A stretch of DNA of 64,000 nucleotides from Bacteroidales bacterium. GTDB lineage: Bacteria > Bacteroidota > Bacteroidia > Bacteroidales > F082. Location of the stretch: positions 39,766-103,765 of the forward strand of contig JAGCPH010000046.1 in assembly GCA_017645275.1 (NCBI GenBank), in the 5' to 3' direction. The notes beneath the pieces are model-generated. The model saw only the letters and a program-made list of their open reading frames with translations, searched no databases and was not told the DNA's origin. This document shows, one piece after another, positions 50,222 through 58,722 of the stretch (positions are counted from its first letter, which is position 1; each line of letters opens with the position of its first letter). The translations under genes were made by a program, and so were the position numbers.

Positions 50222-53200
50222 GTGAAAGAAAATCCTATCTCATATTATAAAAACGATGAGCGTGTCTCGCAACTCGTTGATTGTCTTGAGGGTAAGAAAA
50301 ACGTTTTCTGCAAAGGCATCACGGGCTCGGCGAAGGCTTTCGTCGTGGCAGCGGCGTTCGAGAAAGTCGGCGGACAGCATTTTGTGGTGTGTCCCGACAA
50401 GGAAAACGCAGCGTATTTCTACAACGACCTCGAAAATATTTTCGGCGAACGCGAGACCGACTACGCCAAGAAGATGATTCTGTTCTACCCGACGTCGTAC
50501 AAACGGCCTTATGAGCCTGAGAAACCGGATAACACCTACATTCTGTCGAGGACAGAGGTGCTGCAACGCGTGTCAACGTCCGAAAGAAAGACGATAATCG
50601 TGTCGTATCCTGAGGCGCTGAGTGAGAAAATTGTCACTCGTAAGATATTGAGCAAGAATACTTTAAAACTTGCGGTAGGTGAGAAGGTCGATATGGATTT
50701 CGTCACCGACACCTTGCTGGAATACAACTTTGAGCATGTCGATTTTGTGGTCGAGCCTGGTCAGTTTGCCATCCGTGGCGGCATCGTCGATGTGTTTTCC
50801 TTTGCCAACGACTATCCTTACCGTATAGTTTTCGACTTCGACGAGGTGGAGTCTATCCGCTCATTCAATCCCGTTGACCAGCTCTCGATGGAGAAGCTGC
50901 AACGCATCGTTTTGCTGCCCAATCTTCAAGACCATAACCTCTCTGAAGAACGTGAGTCGATATTCCAATATCTTCAGAATCAGACGGTTATGTGGCTGGA
51001 GGAGACCGATTTTCTGAAAGAACGCATTGATGCAGAATATAAAAAAGCCGTCGATGCATTTGAGGCTTTCGAGGAAAACGACAACGTGAAATCGCCCGAG
51101 ACGCTTTTCGCGCAAAGCGATGAACTTTTGACGCAACTCGATGATTTTAAATCAGTTACGTTTGATATTTACTCCGATTCATTCGGGAAAGAGATTGTCA
51201 ACTTCGATATCACTTCGCAGCCTGTCTTTAACAAGAACTTCGAGATGCTTTTGACGAGCCTTAACTCGTTGAAAGACAGAGGCTATAAAATACTTTTCTT
51301 TTCCGAAAGTAAACGTCAGCTCGAGCGAATCCAGAGCATTTTGAACGATTTGCAGCAGAAGGAGGAGTCGAACCATGACTTTACGCCAGTTTTGTACTCG
51401 ATGCAGGCTGGTTTTGTCGATAACGACCTGAAAATCAGCTGTTTCACCGACCATCAGATTTTTGAGAGATACCACAGATTCCATCTTCGCGAAGGTTTTG
51501 CCGGCAATCAGGCGTTGACAATCAAAGAGTTGTACGATTTGAAGCCAGGCGACTACGTGACGCATATCGACCACGGCATCGGGCGTTTCGACGGACTGGA
51601 AATCATCGACCACAACGGAAAACAGCAGGAGGCGCTGCGACTTATCTATCAGAACGGCGACTTGCTTTATGTGAGCATCCATTCGCTGCACAGAATCTCG
51701 AAATATTCAGGCAAAGACGGACTTGAGCCGACGCTGAGCAAACTCGGCTCGAATGCATGGAACAAGCTGAAAGCCAGAACGAAGAGCAAGGTCAAGGACA
51801 TTGCGAGAGAGCTGATAAAGCTTTACGCTGAACGCAAAAATTCGCAGGGATTCCAGTTTATGCCCGACACCTATCTGCAGACCGAACTCGAGGCTTCGTT
51901 TATGTATGAAGACACGCCTGACCAGCTCAAGGCGACCATCGACGTGAAACGCGACATGGAGAAGGAGTCACCGATGGACCGCTTGGTGTGCGGTGACGTA
52001 GGCTTCGGCAAGACCGAGGTCGCAATTCGTGCCGCTTTCAAGGCTGTTAGCGACTCGAAACAAGTGGCGGTGTTAGTGCCTACTACAGTGCTCGCACTCC
52101 AGCATTTCCACACGTTCTCGAACCGTCTGAAAGGGTTCCCTGTCACAATCGACTACATGAATCGTTTCAAGACCGCCAAACAACAGAAAAAGACCCTTGA
52201 AGATGTCAAAAACGGTCGCATCGACATATTGATAGGAACGCATCGAATCATCAGTAAAGACGTGGAATTCAAGGACTTAGGCCTTTTGATCATCGACGAG
52301 GAACAGAAATTCGGCGTTTCTGCCAAGGAGAAGCTCAAACAGATGAAGACTAACGTCGACACGCTGACGTTGACGGCGACGCCTATACCCCGCACGCTGC
52401 AGTTTTCGATGATGGGTGCGCGCGACATGAGCATCATCACCACGCCACCGCCGAACAGGTATCCTGTTGAGACAGAATTGCGTACATTCGCTCCAGATGT
52501 CATCAGGGACGCCATCCAATACGAGTTGGCGCGTGACGGGCAGGTGTTTTTCGTGCATAACCGCATCCAAAACATCATGGAGGTTTACAACATGATTGTG
52601 AGCTGCGTGCCGGGCGCGAAGGTGGCGGTGGGTCACGGCCAGATGGAAGGCGAGAAACTCGAGGAGATAATGCTCGACTTCATCGACGGCAAATACGACG
52701 TGCTATTGTGCACCACAATTATCGAGGCGGGTTTGGATATCCCGAACGCTAACACCATCATTATCAACGACGCTCACAAGTACGGCCTGAGCGACCTGCA
52801 TCAGCTGAGGGGCAGGGTGGGGCGCTCCAACAAAAAAGCGTTCTGCTACCTCCTGACACCTCCGATGGCGATGCTAAGCGAGGAGGCTCAGAAACGTCTA
52901 AGAGCTATCGAGGAATTCTCCGACTTGGGTAGCGGCTTCAACATTGCAATGCGCGACCTCGACATCCGTGGAGCGGGCAATTTGCTTGGCGCAGAACAGA
53001 GCGGATTCATCAACGACATCGGCTTCGAGACATATCATAAAATTCTCGACGAGGCCATCATGGAGCTCAAAGAAAACGAGTTCAAAGACCTCTTTGATAA
53101 GCCCGAGGAAGAGAAGAAATTCGTCCGCGAGTGCGTCATTGAGTCGGATTTGGAGATACTCTTGCCAAACGAATATGTCGATTCATCGGCGGAGCGTATC

Positions 53201-53578
53201 AGCCTTTACAACGAGCTCGACCATATTGAAAATGAAGAGGGTTTGATGCGGTTTACCGACAACCTCATCGACCGTTTCGGACCTATTCCGCCTCAGGCTA
53301 ACGACCTCTTGAACACTGTGCGCTTGCGCTGGATTGCCCGCGATTTGGGTTTTGAAAAAATCGTTCTCAAGAAAGGCGACATGACCTGCTATTTCCTGCA
53401 AGACCAGGAGTCGGAGTACTTCAAAACTGAGACTTTCAACAAAATTATCCGTTACGCTTCCGAACATTTGAAACGTTGTCAGTTTAAGGAGCAAAACGGC
53501 AAAAACATATTGGTTTTCAAGGTTGTTGACAGGGTCAAGGATGCTTTGGATCTGCTTCGTGAGATAACGGATAATTGA
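50222..53578 (+). CDS. mfd: Transcription-repair coupling factor Mfd
   Basis: 1118-residue translocase that removes RNA polymerase stalled at lesions and recruits UvrA. N-terminal UvrB-homology part (about 1-330), RNAP-interacting domain (LKPGDYVTHIDHGIGRFDGL at about 440-460), helicase motifs (GDVGFGKTEVAIRAAFKA, IDEEQKFGVSAKEKL, GRVGRSNKKAF) and the C-terminal D7 domain. Start is GTG: no in-frame ATG fits, and the same GTG context is preserved in the truncated copy at 47702. Confidence 0.96.
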   Translation: MKENPISYYKNDERVSQLVDCLEGKKNVFCKGITGSAKAFVVAAAFEKVGGQHFVVCPDKENAAYFYNDLENIFGERETDYAKKMILFYPTSYKRPYEPEKPDNTYILSRTEVLQRVSTSERKTIIVSYPEALSEKIVTRKILSKNTLKLAVGEKVDMDFVTDTLLEYNFEHVDFVVEPGQFAIRGGIVDVFSFANDYPYRIVFDFDEVESIRSFNPVDQLSMEKLQRIVLLPNLQDHNLSEERESIFQYLQNQTVMWLEETDFLKERIDAEYKKAVDAFEAFEENDNVKSPETLFAQSDELLTQLDDFKSVTFDIYSDSFGKEIVNFDITSQPVFNKNFEMLLTSLNSLKDRGYKILFFSESKRQLERIQSILNDLQQKEESNHDFTPVLYSMQAGFVDNDLKISCFTDHQIFERYHRFHLREGFAGNQALTIKELYDLKPGDYVTHIDHGIGRFDGLEIIDHNGKQQEALRLIYQNGDLLYVSIHSLHRISKYSGKDGLEPTLSKLGSNAWNKLKARTKSKVKDIARELIKLYAERKNSQGFQFMPDTYLQTELEASFMYEDTPDQLKATIDVKRDMEKESPMDRLVCGDVGFGKTEVAIRAAFKAVSDSKQVAVLVPTTVLALQHFHTFSNRLKGFPVTIDYMNRFKTAKQQKKTLEDVKNGRIDILIGTHRIISKDVEFKDLGLLIIDEEQKFGVSAKEKLKQMKTNVDTLTLTATPIPRTLQFSMMGARDMSIITTPPPNRYPVETELRTFAPDVIRDAIQYELARDGQVFFVHNRIQNIMEVYNMIVSCVPGAKVAVGHGQMEGEKLEEIMLDFIDGKYDVLLCTTIIEAGLDIPNANTIIINDAHKYGLSDLHQLRGRVGRSNKKAFCYLLTPPMAMLSEEAQKRLRAIEEFSDLGSGFNIAMRDLDIRGAGNLLGAEQSGFINDIGFETYHKILDEAIMELKENEFKDLFDKPEEEKKFVRECVIESDLEILLPNEYVDSSAERISLYNELDHIENEEGLMRFTDNLIDRFGPIPPQANDLLNTVRLRWIARDLGFEKIVLKKGDMTCYFLQDQESEYFKTETFNKIIRYASEHLKRCQFKEQNGKNILVFKVVDRVKDALDLLREITDN

Positions 53579-53616
53579 TTTTTGAATAAAAATTTGGATA
53601 TTTGAAATAAAATTCG

Positions 53617-53624
53617 TATCTTTG
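53617..53624 (+). promoter_or_regulatory. -7 element of the tat operon
   Basis: TATCTTTG, 20 bases before the tatA ATG. Confidence 0.65.
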
Positions 53625-53644
53625 CAAGATTAATTTAAATACAA

Positions 53645-53839
53645 ATGACGACATTATTTTTAGGTGGCATAGGCACAGGCGAGTTACTTCTTATAATTCT
53701 TGCTATTTTGTTGATCTTCGGCGGCAAGAAGATTCCGGAGCTGATGCGCGGAATGGGCAAGGGCGTCAAGGAATTCAAGGACGCTATGAACGAGCCGACC
53801 GGCGACAAAAAAGACGACGAGAAGAAAGAGGAGAAATAG
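53645..53839 (+). CDS. tatA: Twin-arginine translocase subunit TatA/E
   Basis: 64 residues: short N-terminus, membrane helix (GTGELLLIILAILLIFGG), hinge GGKKIPELMRGMGKG, amphipathic helix and a charged tail (KKDDEKKEEK). It forms the pore-like assembly that moves folded proteins across the inner membrane. tatC follows 6 bases later. Confidence 0.95.
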   Translation: MTTLFLGGIGTGELLLIILAILLIFGGKKIPELMRGMGKGVKEFKDAMNEPTGDKKDDEKKEEK

Positions 53840-53845
53840 TCCGTC

Positions 53846-54670
53846 ATGACGTCGCGAAACAAGACGGAAGATGCCGAAGACGTCCAAATGACCTTCGGCG
53901 AGCATCTCGATGAGCTTCGTAAAGTGTTGATGCACATCGGGATTGCTTTCGTTTTGCTCTTTATCGCCCTCTTCACGTTTTTCAAAGGCGATATCATCAA
54001 CATCGTTTTCTATCCTTCCGAAAGCGATTTCATCACAAACAGACTTTTTGCGAGATTAGCTGAATTGACTGGCACTGAGGCATTGAAAATCAATGCGAAT
54101 CCGTTGAATCTTTATAACACTAAGATTGCGGGGCAGTTCATGCTTCACATCAAGGCGTCGGCGGTCGGAGCGCTGGTGATAGCGTTTCCGTACATCATCG
54201 GGCAACTGTGGGGCTTCGTCAGGCCGGCACTTTCGAAAGAGACAAAACGTCGTACCCGATTGATTGTCTGGAAGATAGTGTTCTGGTTTTTCCTCGGCGT
54301 GGCATTCAGCTACTTCGTGATCTCGCCTCTCGGAATCAACTTCTTGGCAAATTATGAGGCAAACGGAAGCATTGAAAACATCATCGATGTGAGCTCGTAT
54401 GTGAGCACAGTGCTGGGTGTTTGTCTGGCAGGTGGACTGGTGTTTCAGCTGCCTCTTTTAATAAGATTATTAGCCTCGATAGGCCTCGTTTCGTCAGACT
54501 GGCTGCGGAAAAACCGCAAATTCGCCATCGTGGTGATACTGGTGCTTTCGGCACTCATCACACCACCCGATGTCATGAGCCAGCTGCTGATTTTTGTGCC
54601 ATTTTACATTTTATACGAATACGGAATTAGGATAGCAAAAAATATTGAAAAGCAAAATGCAGACAGATAG
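53846..54670 (+). CDS. tatC: Twin-arginine translocase subunit TatC
   Basis: 274 residues with six predicted membrane helices. The N-terminal MTFGEHLDELRKVLMHIG is the substrate-receptor motif, followed by FMLHIKASAVGALVIAFPYI and RPALSKETKRR, with VFQLPLLIRLL later. No tatB is nearby, so a TatAC-type system is likely. Its end overlaps the MATE gene. Confidence 0.94.
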   Translation: MTSRNKTEDAEDVQMTFGEHLDELRKVLMHIGIAFVLLFIALFTFFKGDIINIVFYPSESDFITNRLFARLAELTGTEALKINANPLNLYNTKIAGQFMLHIKASAVGALVIAFPYIIGQLWGFVRPALSKETKRRTRLIVWKIVFWFFLGVAFSYFVISPLGINFLANYEANGSIENIIDVSSYVSTVLGVCLAGGLVFQLPLLIRLLASIGLVSSDWLRKNRKFAIVVILVLSALITPPDVMSQLLIFVPFYILYEYGIRIAKNIEKQNADR

Positions 54671-56021
54671 AACAAGGGAATTGGAGACGAAAGGCATTGG
54701 TACCCTGTTACTTATGTACGCCTTGCCGTCGGTGGTGAGTCAGATTATATCGTCGGTTTACAACATCTGTGACCGTATCTTCATCGGACACGGAGTCGGT
54801 GCGCTCGCCATCGCTGGACTTGCCATAACATTACCGATAATCAATATCATCCACGCTTTCGGAGCCTTGATAGGCGTCGGAGCAGGGGCGAGGATGTCGA
54901 TAGTTTTGGGTAAGAAAGATGTCAACTGGGCTGAGAATATCCTCGGCAACAGCGTCATTTTTACTGTCATTTTGAGTGGCTTGGTGATGCTGTTTTCTTA
55001 TATTTTCCTCGATAAAATCTTGTTCATGTTTGGCGCGACAGCCGAGACTGTGGCTTACGCCCGCGAATACATGCTCATCGTGCTTCCAGGCATGTTCCTG
55101 ACTACCATGGCATTTAACCTTGTCTCGTTGATGCGTTCGTCGGGCTATCCCAACAAGTCGATGATAGTGCTCGTGTCGGGTGCTGTGCTCAACATTGCGC
55201 TCGATGCCTTGTTTATCTTCGGTTTTGACATGGGAATTGCAGGCGCGGCGTGGGCTACCACCATCTCTATGGCTTTTGCCACCTTCCTTGCGATGTTGCA
55301 TTTTGTGAAACGCGACTCGTTCATCCGCTTCCGCAGACATGGATTCCAGCCGAAAGGATATATCTTCAAGAATATCTTCATGATAGGAATGAGTCCGTTC
55401 TTGATGAACGTGGCGGCGGCAGGCGTGGTGGCGATTTTGAACAAGCAGCTCATCCGTTTCGGTGGCGACATGGCAGTGGGCGCATACGGTATCGCCAACA
55501 GCTTCATCATGATTATGATTATGGTCATCCTCGGCGTGTGCATGGGCATGCAGCCAATCGCTGGCTACAACTACGGAGCCGGTCATCCCGACAGGTTGAA
55601 AAGAGTCTATGTCTTGACGATGAAAGTGTGCGTCTTAATAGGCATTTTCACTGCTATTTTAGGTTGTTCGATTCCTCGAATCATCTCGATGGCGTTCACC
55701 AAAGATAGTACATTGTTAGACATTTCACAGATGGCATTGCCTTACATCACCGTGATGACGCCGCTCATCGCGTTCACGATAGTGAATTCAAACTTCTTCC
55801 AGAGTATCGACAAACCATGGATTGCCATCGTCACCAGCCTCTCACGTCAGGTCATCTTCCTCATCCCGATGATGTACATCATGCCTGTCATTTATCAAAA
55901 TCTGGGACTCGACTGTCTCGACGGCGTGTTCTGCTCCTGCACTGTTTCCGATGTCTTCGGAGCCTTGCTCGCCTTTGTGCTGATGTTGACGCAGAGGAAA
56001 GTGTTTAAATATACGATGTAA
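54657..56021 (+). CDS. MATE-family multidrug efflux transporter
   Basis: About 454 residues with 12 predicted membrane helices in two homologous halves (first half GIGTLLLMYALPSVVSQI, second half GMSPFLMNVAAAG). Inner-membrane sodium- or proton-driven exporter; substrate unknown. The frame can be read from a TTG at 54645; the ATG at 54657 is preferred. It overlaps the end of tatC by 14 bases and touches the next small ORF (TAATG). Confidence 0.92.
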   Translation: MQTDRTRELETKGIGTLLLMYALPSVVSQIISSVYNICDRIFIGHGVGALAIAGLAITLPIINIIHAFGALIGVGAGARMSIVLGKKDVNWAENILGNSVIFTVILSGLVMLFSYIFLDKILFMFGATAETVAYAREYMLIVLPGMFLTTMAFNLVSLMRSSGYPNKSMIVLVSGAVLNIALDALFIFGFDMGIAGAAWATTISMAFATFLAMLHFVKRDSFIRFRRHGFQPKGYIFKNIFMIGMSPFLMNVAAAGVVAILNKQLIRFGGDMAVGAYGIANSFIMIMIMVILGVCMGMQPIAGYNYGAGHPDRLKRVYVLTMKVCVLIGIFTAILGCSIPRIISMAFTKDSTLLDISQMALPYITVMTPLIAFTIVNSNFFQSIDKPWIAIVTSLSRQVIFLIPMMYIMPVIYQNLGLDCLDGVFCSCTVSDVFGALLAFVLMLTQRKVFKYTM

Positions 56022-56335
56022 TGAATTGGTTATCAGTAGCCTGCATCAACCCGGTGAACTGGTGCACCGATGCCACGCCAGCCACGCTCATCACCGAGCC
56101 GTCGCCACATATTCCAGTCGGCAAGCAACAACCAGACACATTAACCATCACCATGGATCCTGTTTCCAACCTTATTTTAGTGAACGGCTTCACTGCCACC
56201 GACTACATCCTTCCACTAATTGGCAAAGAAGGCAATTACCACTCCAGAGAAATCTGGCTTTACCGGGAGCAACTTAAGGAAAATATTGAACAAAGAGTTG
56301 TAAGCTACGCTAGTAAAAACATAGCAACAAGATAA
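56021..56335 (+). CDS. Hypothetical small protein
   Basis: 104 residues, no signal peptide, cysteines at 8 and 15. Proline-rich first half (TEPSPHIPVGKQQPDT), then DPVSNLILVNGFTATDYILP and a helical end. I do not recognise a family. The start is coupled to the MATE stop (TAATG) and the codon use looks like that of neighbouring genes, so it is probably real, but a frame on the opposite strand (56005-56199) is also open. Confidence 0.5.
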   Translation: MNWLSVACINPVNWCTDATPATLITEPSPHIPVGKQQPDTLTITMDPVSNLILVNGFTATDYILPLIGKEGNYHSREIWLYREQLKENIEQRVVSYASKNIATR

Positions 56336-56349
56336 TGGTTGCTGACGTA

Positions 56350-56472
56350 TTAGTTCTGTTCGCGGTTTTTGAAAAGTTCGTGAATGTCTTGTTTTACTAA
56401 GACAAGCATCTCATTCAAAGAGATTGCTTGTTTTAAATCGTCTTTGCTGCTGTCAGAAAAAGCTTTTTCCAT
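56350..56472 (-). CDS. Small protein of 40 residues
   Basis: A 40-codon ORF on the minus strand (MEKAFSDSS ... NREQN, stop at 56350-56352) with a promoter box of its own 17 bases upstream. The predicted product is mostly one charged helix (DDLKQAISLNEMLVLVKQD). It resembles no family known to me. The promoter and helix pattern make it more than a chance ORF. It is divergent from the subtilase gene. Confidence 0.55.
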   Translation of the reverse strand: MEKAFSDSSKDDLKQAISLNEMLVLVKQDIHELFKNREQN

Positions 56473-56489
56473 AACTAATATCTTTTTTG

Positions 56490-56497
56490 CAAAAATA
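56490..56497 (-). promoter_or_regulatory. -7 element of the 40-residue gene
   Basis: TATTTTTG on the minus strand, 17 bases before the ATG at 56472. The divergent box for the subtilase is at 56559. Confidence 0.6.
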
Positions 56498-56558
56498 AGA
56501 TTAATGTCCATTCGTGCAGCTTAAATGAAAAATTTTTCTTGTTTTTCAAAATTATTTG

Positions 56559-56566
56559 TATCTTTG
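56559..56566 (+). promoter_or_regulatory. -7 element of the subtilase transcript
   Basis: TATCTTTG preceded by TTG 17 bases upstream. It predicts a long leader of about 190 bases before the subtilase ATG. The leader holds two small hairpins (TCCTTAAT 56586-56593 with ATTAAGGA 56607-56614; GTACA 56660-56664 with TGTAC 56673-56677). Confidence 0.65.
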
Positions 56567-56697
56567 TAGTCGAAATTTAATCCTATCCTTAATAAACAAA
56601 TAGTTCATTAAGGAATAAATAATAAAAAAGTTTAGCTTTTCTTAGAAGGCTCGAAATCTGTACATTTTCATGTGTACCGAAAAGGAGGTGATTGAAA

Positions 56698-56766
56698 ATG
56701 TTTAAGGGTTTTGCCGTGAGTTTAACCAAAAGTTGTACCCGACACGAATTAGGGATTGTATTATGA
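56698..56766 (+). CDS. Leader ORF coupled to the subtilase gene
   Basis: 22-codon ORF with a near-perfect ribosome site AGGAGG (56683-56688) 9 bases before its ATG, rare in this window. Its TGA overlaps the subtilase ATG (ATGA, 56763-56766), so translation of the leader should feed the subtilase gene. Its second half covers the conserved leader motif. The peptide (ending in ELGIVL) has no obvious function. Confidence 0.55.
   Translation: MFKGFAVSLTKSCTRHELGIVL
56729..56755 (+). promoter_or_regulatory. Conserved leader motif, copy 2
   Basis: AAAGTTGTACCCGACACG then AATTAGGG, matching copy 1 at 47964-47989. It lies 8 bases before the subtilase ATG. Confidence 0.65.
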
Positions 56767-58601
56767 AAAAAATCGTCATTTTTCTGAACATGATGCTTCT
56801 TTTAACGATTTCTTATGGTCAGGAGCAAAATTCTGAAGCTGCTTGTGTTGAAAACGAATTAATTATCTGGCTTATGCAAGATGTTGATGCCTATGCGTTT
56901 GCAGCCGACTCAAATATGGGAATTATGCCTAAAAGACAGTTGTCCGAACGTCTTAATATTTGGCTTTTTGAGATTAATGATGGTAAAGAGTCTCGAGAAG
57001 ATAAAATGAGTCGCCTGAACAAAAACGCCGATGTGCGAGTCGTTCAAAACAACCACACCAACATAATGCTGCGTGAGGCCATCCCTGATGATCCCTATTA
57101 TTCCCAACAATGGGCTATTGACATAATGAGTTTGCCTCAGGCATGGGGGAAATATGCCACTGGCGGCATCACGGCAACAGGTGACACTATTGTGGTGGCT
57201 GTCATTGATGGAGGCGCCTACCTTAATCATGAAGACTTGAACTTTTGGAAAAACACTCGTGAAATTCCCAATAACAACATCGATGACGATGGCAACGGAT
57301 ATGTTGATGATTACCATGGCTGGAATGCGTATTACCACGATGGAAATGTTTCAAGCAATGACCACGGTACCCATGTTACAGGTATCATTGGGGCGGTCGG
57401 AAACAACGGAAAAGGTGTTTGCGGTGTGAATTGGAATGTGAAAATAATGCCTGTTTGTGGCAGTTCAGGCAATGAATCAATTGTTGTGGAGGCATATTCG
57501 TATGTCTTGGAAATGCGAGCTCGTTACAATGAGACTAACGGCGAAGATGGTGCTTTTATCGTCGCAACAAATTCATCATTTGGAGTTGATTATGGTAATC
57601 CAGTCAATTACCCGATCTGGTGTGCGATGTATGATGAAATGGGTCGAGTTGGCATTTTGAGTTGCGGCGCCGGTCCCAATCTTAATGTGAATGTCGATGT
57701 GGTCGGCGACGTGCCTTCCACTTGTCCCGGCGACTACCTGATAGGTGTCACCAACACAACTTCCGACGATGTGAAAAACAGTAGTGCTGGATATGGAATC
57801 AATAATATAGATATTGGAGCTCCTGGCACATCCATATATTCCACGGTGCCCAACAACAACTATAGTTTCAAAACTGGAACTTCGATGGCAACCCCGCAAG
57901 TATCCGGTACCATTGCGCTGATGTATGCTGCAATGCCAGAGGAAATGATGCTCGCCTGCAAAAGCGATCCTGCCAATTTCTGTCTTTCAGTAAGGCAGTC
58001 GCTTTTTGACGGTGCCGACAATCTTGCATCCCTCGACGGCTTGGTTGCCGAGGGTAGAAGACTGAATGCTTATGGAGCTATTGAAAGACTTTTAAATGTG
58101 CCAGTTACACCAATGTTGATTGGCGAAGTTGGCATAGTAGGAGAAGCTGTTGTTGGAGAGACCTTGACATTGAAAGCCAATCTGAGTTCAACTCCACTTA
58201 TCCCAGAATTGGGTGAGTTAAGTTATCAATGGCAAAGAGATTCTACCAATATCGCTGGTGCTGTGTTCCAATCCTATACATTGACAGAAGATGATATTGA
58301 CGCTGTAATATGTGTGCAAGTAGTCGCTGAAAACTGCACAGGAACCGTTACCTCACCCACAATAGGTCCAGTACGTGTATACTCTGGAATTGATGAAAAC
58401 GACAATATGTCATTCAAAGTTTATCCTAACCCTTCAAATGGCAAAATTATTGTGGAAGGCTCGGGGCGGCTGGTTGTAACAAACACACTTGGACAAACTG
58501 TTCTTATAAAAGAAATCATCGACTTTGTGACCATTGAATTACCTAAAGGAATGTATTTTGCAAAATTGGGTAAATCAGTCAGAAAAATAGTGATAGAATA
58601 A
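56763..58601 (+). CDS. Subtilisin-like (S8) protease with T9SS sorting domain
   Basis: 612-residue secreted serine protease. Signal peptide 1-19; propeptide to about 110; catalytic Asp149 in VAVIDGGAYLNHEDL, His201 in NDHGTHVTGIIGAVG, Ser374 in GTSMATPQVSG. An immunoglobulin-like domain (about 460-545) and a C-terminal sorting domain (FKVYPNPSNGKIIVEG ... LPKGMYFAKL) follow. The upstream frame starting at a TTG (56733) runs through the conserved leader motif and is not the start. Its release would need the same T9SS as the C10 protease. Confidence 0.92.
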   Translation: MKKIVIFLNMMLLLTISYGQEQNSEAACVENELIIWLMQDVDAYAFAADSNMGIMPKRQLSERLNIWLFEINDGKESREDKMSRLNKNADVRVVQNNHTNIMLREAIPDDPYYSQQWAIDIMSLPQAWGKYATGGITATGDTIVVAVIDGGAYLNHEDLNFWKNTREIPNNNIDDDGNGYVDDYHGWNAYYHDGNVSSNDHGTHVTGIIGAVGNNGKGVCGVNWNVKIMPVCGSSGNESIVVEAYSYVLEMRARYNETNGEDGAFIVATNSSFGVDYGNPVNYPIWCAMYDEMGRVGILSCGAGPNLNVNVDVVGDVPSTCPGDYLIGVTNTTSDDVKNSSAGYGINNIDIGAPGTSIYSTVPNNNYSFKTGTSMATPQVSGTIALMYAAMPEEMMLACKSDPANFCLSVRQSLFDGADNLASLDGLVAEGRRLNAYGAIERLLNVPVTPMLIGEVGIVGEAVVGETLTLKANLSSTPLIPELGELSYQWQRDSTNIAGAVFQSYTLTEDDIDAVICVQVVAENCTGTVTSPTIGPVRVYSGIDENDNMSFKVYPNPSNGKIIVEGSGRLVVTNTLGQTVLIKEIIDFVTIELPKGMYFAKLGKSVRKIVIE

Positions 58602-58639
58602 TACAACATAATTTCAGCTCAGAGTCGGTTTTCACCCAG

Positions 58640-58688
58640 TTTTACCGAAAACAAATTATTTTTTTTAGGTAATTTTATTTCGGTAAAA
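58640..58688. promoter_or_regulatory. Inverted repeat operator upstream of the AAA ATPase gene
   Basis: TTTTACCGAAA (58640-58650) and TTTCGGTAAAA (58678-58688) are perfect 11-base inverted repeats with 27 bases between. They cover the region just upstream of the -7 box at 58698. Half of the motif (TTTAGGTAA) recurs between them. A DNA-binding regulator is implied. Confidence 0.65.
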
Positions 58689-58697
58689 TATTTTTTG

Positions 58698-58705
58698 TAT
58701 CTTTG
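58698..58705 (+). promoter_or_regulatory. -7 element of the AAA ATPase gene
   Basis: TATCTTTG, 17 bases before the ATG at 58723, downstream of the inverted repeat. Confidence 0.65.
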
Positions 58706-58722
58706 CAGAAAATTTGAAGCTT

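Noticed and set aside
47440-50257. Classical prophage or ICE integrated at mfd
   Set aside because: No integrase, excisionase, phage or conjugation genes are present between the direct repeats.
54831-55586. 251-codon open frame opposite the MATE gene
   Set aside because: Histidine-rich low-complexity translation typical of antisense to membrane protein genes; no start context.
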